Shown here in pieces: positions 59,216 to 64,000 of a stretch of DNA of 64,000 bases. The notes beneath the pieces are model-generated. The model saw only the letters and a program-made list of their open reading frames with translations. It made no database searches and had not been told where the DNA came from. Where the stretch lies: the NCBI RefSeq assembly GCF_032854445.1, contig NC_088302.1, positions 16,797,338 through 16,861,337 on the forward strand, written 5' to 3'. The stretch is from Liolophura sinensis (taxonomy: Eukaryota > Mollusca > Polyplacophora > Chitonida > Chitonidae). Position 1 is the stretch's first letter. Every line of letters starts with the position of its first letter. The position numbers and the translations under genes were made by a program.

Positions 59216-59837
59216 AAGCAAATTGTACACTCATTCCAAGTTGGTAATTCTTAACTTGATGTATTGTTATCATACATTACATCCAGGCTACCATATTTTA
59301 TCCTGGCCAAACGAAAACTTTCTGCGAATTTCACACTTGTACCTGTAATCTCAATTCGCTGGAAACTACCTCAGCATTCTGCAAATAAGTATGAAGTTAT
59401 GTTACAAAATTACCACTACACATTTCTTTCAAATTCAGTTTCATAAAGGTCAAAGGGGAAATGACAGCCATTTTGCAATAATCACTTCTCATTTCTCATT
59501 TTGTTATGTGCATGGGCAGTTATCTGCTGTAAATTTCACTCACAAATATTAAAATTTACCCTCAAGTTCCTTTATATCAAGCTTTCTCTGATATTCATAT
59601 TGTTCTCTGTTTCAGTGTGCATGAAGTAGGACCATACAATGTGCACTCTCATCAAATGCGCTGTGAAGTTCACGCTGTCAACACTAAAGTCACATCGATG
59701 CACATTGTCAAAAATTCAGGCTTGTTTGTACTCTTTATTTTTTTTTGTGTGTATAATTTAAACGTAGTAGTTGAACTATGTCTAGTTATGTTAAGCATTT
59801 AGATACTGTGTATTCCATCGCTGTTTTCTTTCCTGCC
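59216..59837. other. Intergenic, no gene seen
   Basis: AT-rich sequence. A pyrimidine-rich tract ending in CAG at 59615 is followed by a short open frame, but nothing else supports an exon. Confidence 0.5.
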
Positions 59838-60031
59838 TATAACCTAGAGTTCCTCTTCAGCCGTAAGTGGGAAGGTCTGTCAGCAACCTGCGGATTGTCA
59901 TGGATTTCCCCCGGGCTCGGCACAGTTTCCACCCACCATAATGCTGACCGCCGTTGTATAAGTGAAATATTCTTGGGTGCGGCATAAAACACCAATCAAA
60001 TAAAATAAAGAAATAAATATAACCTAGAGTT
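59838..60031 (+). mobile_element. SINE copy 1 with 14-bp target-site duplication
   Basis: The element body (59852-60017) begins CCTCTTCAGCCGTAAGTGGG, contains CACCATAATGCTGACCGCCG and ends GCATAAAACACCAATCAAAT plus an A/T-rich tail. It is flanked by perfect 14-bp duplications TATAACCTAGAGTT at 59838-59851 and 60018-60031, the signature of LINE-driven insertion. The tRNA-like head is missing, so the copy is 5'-truncated. I recall this 3' body as very common in molluscan genomes; the exact family is not assigned. Confidence 0.85.
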
Positions 60032-61149
60032 TTACTTTACATACTACTAACACTAATAATCAGTTTATTACACACATATTTTCTTTTCTAACATTTCATC
60101 ATTTGTTTTGTATGCACGTGTAATTCAGCTGCCAATATCATTTTAATGTCTAAACAGTGTTTCAAATTCTTGGGTGACAAAATAATAACTCCTGTTACAG
60201 GCTATCCCCTTCATTTGGAGCCCACCAATTCTCTAAGCTGATGTGTCTAACTATTCAGTGCTCACAAGTGGTGGAGCTGTGCAAGCTTGTCCTTGGAGAG
60301 TTCAACATTGACTGATACAGGGGGTAGTCACTTAATTGGTTTTCACCTATTCATTCATATTGTTTGTGCTTCATTTTTACATATTACTTAGTTTGTAAGG
60401 TTGTTTGTCTTGTAAGTACATCTGTAATCAATACTCATCTTAACAATTTAGGTTTAAAAATTTTTGGCTATCAGTATTTGTCATACAAATGTGCCATTTA
60501 ATGTATTTTCTTTCAGTATACATATTAATAACTGGGTCATACCTAGTATCTTCACATTTCTTTGGGGTATTATAATCCATTTAAATGTTTTTTGCTAATG
60601 TAATTTTCTGTTCATACACTCCCCTCAAAATTTTCTTATCTGCATCAGTGGGGAACTCGTTCACGCATGAATCAAAACATTCCCAAACGTGAACTCCTTT
60701 ATTTTTTGTTCTTTCCTTTATTAAAACATAGTTGTCAGGGACAGAAGAAAACAGTGCATTTTAGTGTCATTGAGAGCTTGTGTGTAGCTCATCCTCAAGT
60801 CTCCCATAAAAGTGTATGTTGCTCAGGCCTAAGCATTTCACAATGGCCTTTGTGGCAGAAGGTTTAGCTCTGTCTGTTTTCCTCCCTTCCAGACAGCTGT
60901 GTGTTCTCTCTTCAAAATTTTAAGAGAAAAGTTTGTTTTTGGGAACTCATTTACTGATGGCCAGGTTAAAAGCCTCTGCCTTGTTAGTACTCAGCAAGTG
61001 GCTTGTTTTACTCAGAGCAGATTGTCCAAGTCTAAAAGCCACACGTTGCCTGATTGTATAGTCAGTCTAAGGGCTAGCAACAAGTTCAAAATTGTCACTC
61101 ACTAAACACTATTTTTAATGCAGTTATCTCCTTTGGTTCCTGCCCACAC
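60032..61149. other. Intergenic, no gene seen
   Basis: AT-rich sequence with only short unconnected ORFs. No motif, splice pattern or RNA gene could be supported. Confidence 0.5.
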
Positions 61150-62440
61150 ATATTAATAATATGATAATAATAATATCTTTATTTATTGAAGGTAGCTCGG
61201 TCAATTTCCACTGAAACTGTTCTTCCAAAAGACCTTCAAAGAGAAAACAGTATGTAGGAAACATATGAAAAGATTAAAATACATAAAAAAAAATACATCA
61301 GTATTTATAAAACAAAAGAAAGCATTGTGTATTTTGAAAAGTGACATACATTCATACATACACGCTCAACAACACAACCAATAGTGCTGTCACTGCAACT
61401 GTCCCAACCAGCGGGGGAAGTAGGGTGGTAGAAGACGCCCCATTATCGACCCTTTTCTGCCCTCCTGCTGTCTGGAACCCTGACACGCATATACAGAGAA
61501 CAAGCCAAATGAGTGGAAGATTGCCCCTTTAGAAATAATTAGAAATAATAAGATTGTTCTTTAGAAATAATGGTAGATCATTTATGTATAGTATAAAGCA
61601 GTAAAAGCCGCAATATGGAGCCAGCCTTGCAAGACACTGGCTTTAATATCCTTAGCATTATACATTTCTCCTCCAACAACAACCATTTGTTTTGTGTTAG
61701 ATAGGTATCACTGGAAGAATGTAAGAGCAGTTGAGTGAATTTGTATGCTTTAAGTTTTTTAAGTAATATATTGTGATTAACAGTATCAAATGCCTGCTTG
61801 AAGTCTACAGGTACAGTTCCAATAACTTCAGTGTTATCTGTCGCCGTAAACCAGTGTTCAACCATTTTCAGCAATACAGTTCCACAAGAGTGTAAGAGGG
61901 GCAAAAACCACATTTCTTTTTGCTCAATAATTTAAAATTTGAGAGATACTCATATAAACAGTTATGTAAATGTCGTTCAGTGATTTTTTTAAAAATGAGT
62001 AGGACAGATATTGGATGATAGTTTTCAACTTTTAACCCCTTTTGTGAAGAGGGATAACCATGTCTGGTCATAACACATTTGTTTATTAGCATGGTAAAAG
62101 ATTTTGCAATAATAGGGGCAGATGATGAAAGAAATTTAGAATTGACATTGTCGAGATCACTAGCCTTATCTATATCAAGCCGTAAAAGGTATTGTAAAAC
62201 AGAAATGTACAAGATATTTGGTATGGAGTAAAAAGTATCATGAAGAACTTTTCCCTCAACTTGTTCCCTGAGTTTTTCAAGACTTTGAACAAAATTGTCC
62301 TTGTTTATATTATTAATATCTATTAAAGAATGGGGACAGTTGAGAAGAAAGTATTGAAAATATGGAAAATTTTAGCTGGATCATCTATTAAATTGCCATC
62401 CTCCTCAGTCATAGCCAAATACTGCTTGCACAAACAGTGA
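61150..62440 (-). mobile_element. Degenerate LINE (non-LTR retrotransposon) fragment
   Basis: The minus strand encodes part of a reverse transcriptase. In order: a segment reading DNFVQSLEKLREQVEG (near 62300), DKASDLDN, the fingers motif YHPISVL, then VDFKQAFDTVNH with the catalytic Asp of block A (near 61790). A worn copy of the VLQGSILGPLLF block follows near 61630. The second and third parts are in different frames, with a shift near 61880-61910. The YADD block is absent, so the RT is internally deleted. At the end, CAATAAATAAAG then ATT repeats (61150-61200) look like its 3' terminus. Clade not fixed; CR1-, L2- or Jockey-like groups are possible. Confidence 0.8.
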
Positions 62441-62919
62441 TCTCCCTGATAACACAGGACAATGGCATCTGTTACGAAAGTCAGGTTTCTACATATGAAG
62501 TCCTGTATGTCACTTGGAGTCTGTCAGTAGGCCTCTGTGCACTCACTGTTTCACCTAGATGCAAAGTCGTCCGCAAAGCCAGTTTCCTGTCTTTCTTTCA
62601 CTCCGCTGTCCTTGTGGGGAACACATTGTCACAGAATGCCATCACTTTCACCTGCTGCAATGGCTTTTCCCCAAGTGGTGTGTCCAGATGGTGCACTGAC
62701 TTAGTGGTCCATGGCTACTGCGTATAATGAACTGTCCGCATCGGTTGTGATGTGTTTTACCTTATCTGTACTATTGATGCCTCATTGTGCTTGACTAGAC
62801 TGTCTCAAACTACATTGCAATGAGTGCAACAAACGGCATGCAAGTTCAGCGTGTTCAGTAACTGAGCCATTTTCATTGCTAGTGTGGGTTCATTCCAACT
62901 AGCAGACATTTTCATTGTC
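62441..62919. other. Intergenic, no gene seen
   Basis: A 96-codon open frame on the plus strand (62437-62727) has no recognisable domain and no coding support. Treated as chance. Confidence 0.4.
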
Positions 62920-63124
62920 TTTGCCTGCTTGGGGTCGCTGTGAGTTCAAGTCCAGCTCATGCTGGCTTCCTCTCTGGCCGTAAGTGGGAAGGTCTGTCTG
63001 TCTTCCCCAAGGTTCTGCCCAGTTTCCACCCACCATAATGCTGGCTGTCATCGTATAAGTGATGTATTCTTGAGTACTGCGTAAAACACCAATCAGATAA
63101 ATTAAATAAATAAATTTTTGCCTG
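62920..63124 (+). mobile_element. SINE copy 2
   Basis: Same family as the copy at 59838. It retains part of the tRNA-like head with a box B-like GAGTTCAAGTCC (62941-62955 region), then GGCCGTAAGTGGGAAGGTCT, CACCATAATGCTGGCTG, GTAAAACACCAATCAGATAA and a TAAA-rich tail. TTTGCCTG at 62920-62927 and 63117-63124 may be an 8-bp target duplication. Lacks the middle stretch CAGCAACCTGCGG that copy 1 has. Confidence 0.75.
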
Positions 63125-64000
63125 ATAGTATCTCCATGGTACAACTTTCTACTTTTAGAAGAGAAGCCGCACTCAGCACAGGCAAACCTCTCTGTGACGC
63201 ACACACCCCAAGGCACCTCGCTGTTCAAATCTCAGTTCAGCCCTTCAGGACAGTATGATGTTGTGGTCCAGTGGTAGGCAAATGCGGTATTCTACAGCTC
63301 AGCTTTTGATCTCTGGCGTTCAGCCTGCTGGTAAGAGTCCATGACAGTGGGAGCGAATGGGCCAGTACACCAACATCATAGGGCTGTAGATCGCAGTCCA
63401 ACAAGTTCACACATTCAATTTTTGTCCAATCCATGCAATCTCACACAGTTGCTGTTGCTCATATGTACATATGTTTTTGGCACATTCCTACCAGCCTGTG
63501 TTGCTTTATTGCCTCTGATTGAATAGTTTTTTTCTTTTCCTAAATCTTGACACCTGTCTCTTTCTCTGTCCTTTGGCCATGGCAAACACTGTGTTTCTCA
63601 AAAAGTACAAAATCTCATATCTTATGTGAGCTTCACTGAATAATTTTATTCTGCTAGGCATGTCCAGTTTCAGAGTTTATATGCACCAAAAGCACTTACC
63701 TGTTATGTATCCCCGACATCCATTGACACCTTCAGAACCCATCACTTATGCACCAATTGACAGTTAAACATTTACTTTTAAAACCTCAAGTTTTCCTTTT
63801 TGACAGTTTTATTTGATTGGTGCTTCCTTGTGCTAAAGCAGCATAAGTTTCAGTCAAGTCAGTCAGTTCAACCACAAAATTAAGGTTCAGTCTTACAACA
63901 AATCACAGGAATCTGGGAAGATGTCAAAGTGACACGTCAGTAGTCACTGTTGTCTGCAGCACCCGTCACACTATACAAACTAGCCTCTATTATGATTAGT
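63125..64000. other. Intergenic, no gene seen
   Basis: No supported gene. A 16-bp match to the SINE 3' end on the minus strand (63807-63822) and a worn tRNA-like stretch near 63251-63330 hint at older retroposon debris. Confidence 0.45.

Noticed and set aside
59597-59725. Possible exon after a TTGTTCTCTGTTTCAG acceptor
   Set aside because: No donor site, domain or neighbouring exon supports it; the open frame is short.
62437-62727. 96-codon plus-strand ORF
   Set aside because: No recognisable domain or signal; lies between retroposon fragments.
63251-63330. tRNA-like stretch GGTCCAGTGGTAGGC
   Set aside because: Box A resemblance only; box B is too worn to call an element.
63807-63822. 16-bp reverse match to the SINE 3' end
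   Set aside because: Too short, and the adjoining bases do not follow the SINE body.

Overview
The window is dominated by a tandem array of two RNA polymerase III gene families. It runs from base 1 (it begins inside a unit) to 57885. Read by eye, it holds 83 copies of 5S rRNA, all on the minus strand, and 41 copies of U6 snRNA, all on the plus strand (40 spanning the full gene, one cut by an assembly gap). Every ORF in the array is a repeated shadow of these RNA genes and their spacers; I support no protein-coding gene there.

The array has two units. Type A (about 1,008 bp) carries a U6 gene and a 5S gene that point at each other. Type B (about 398 bp) carries 5S alone. From 1 to 45930 they mostly alternate as a 1,406-bp A+B dimer, broken by stretches where A follows A. 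Two flank sequences mark the 5S copies: on the plus strand the base after the gene starts ACTGG in A and TCTTG in B. Bases 45931-46130 are a 200-base N gap. From 46131 to about 53.3 kb the same pattern continues, but with many single-base indels that look like unpolished sequence. From about 52.5 kb to 57885 only short, U6-free units remain, arranged partly as a four-unit higher-order repeat of about 1,592 bp. The array then stops in mid-unit.

Both gene families look functional in most copies. U6 has the 5' stem-loop, ACAGAG box, AGC triad, internal stem-loop with U74 and a T5 terminator. Upstream it has a TATA box at -31, a plausible PSE near -64 to -46 and a perfect octamer at -80. The 5S copies keep the internal control region, an upstream TATA-like element near -28 and a T-rich terminator.

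From 57886 to 64000 the sequence is ordinary, repeat-rich animal DNA: a 243-bp tandem pair of tRNA-like elements, two SINE copies with a shared 3' body (one with a clear 14-bp target-site duplication), a decayed LINE reverse transcriptase on the minus strand with its 3' tail, a CTCF-like motif and some palindromes. No host protein gene could be supported.

The organism is an animal, most likely a mollusc. This rests on the 5S sequence and on the SINE 3' body ending in GTAAAACACCAATCAAATAAA, which I associate from memory with molluscan genomes; I could not search to confirm it.
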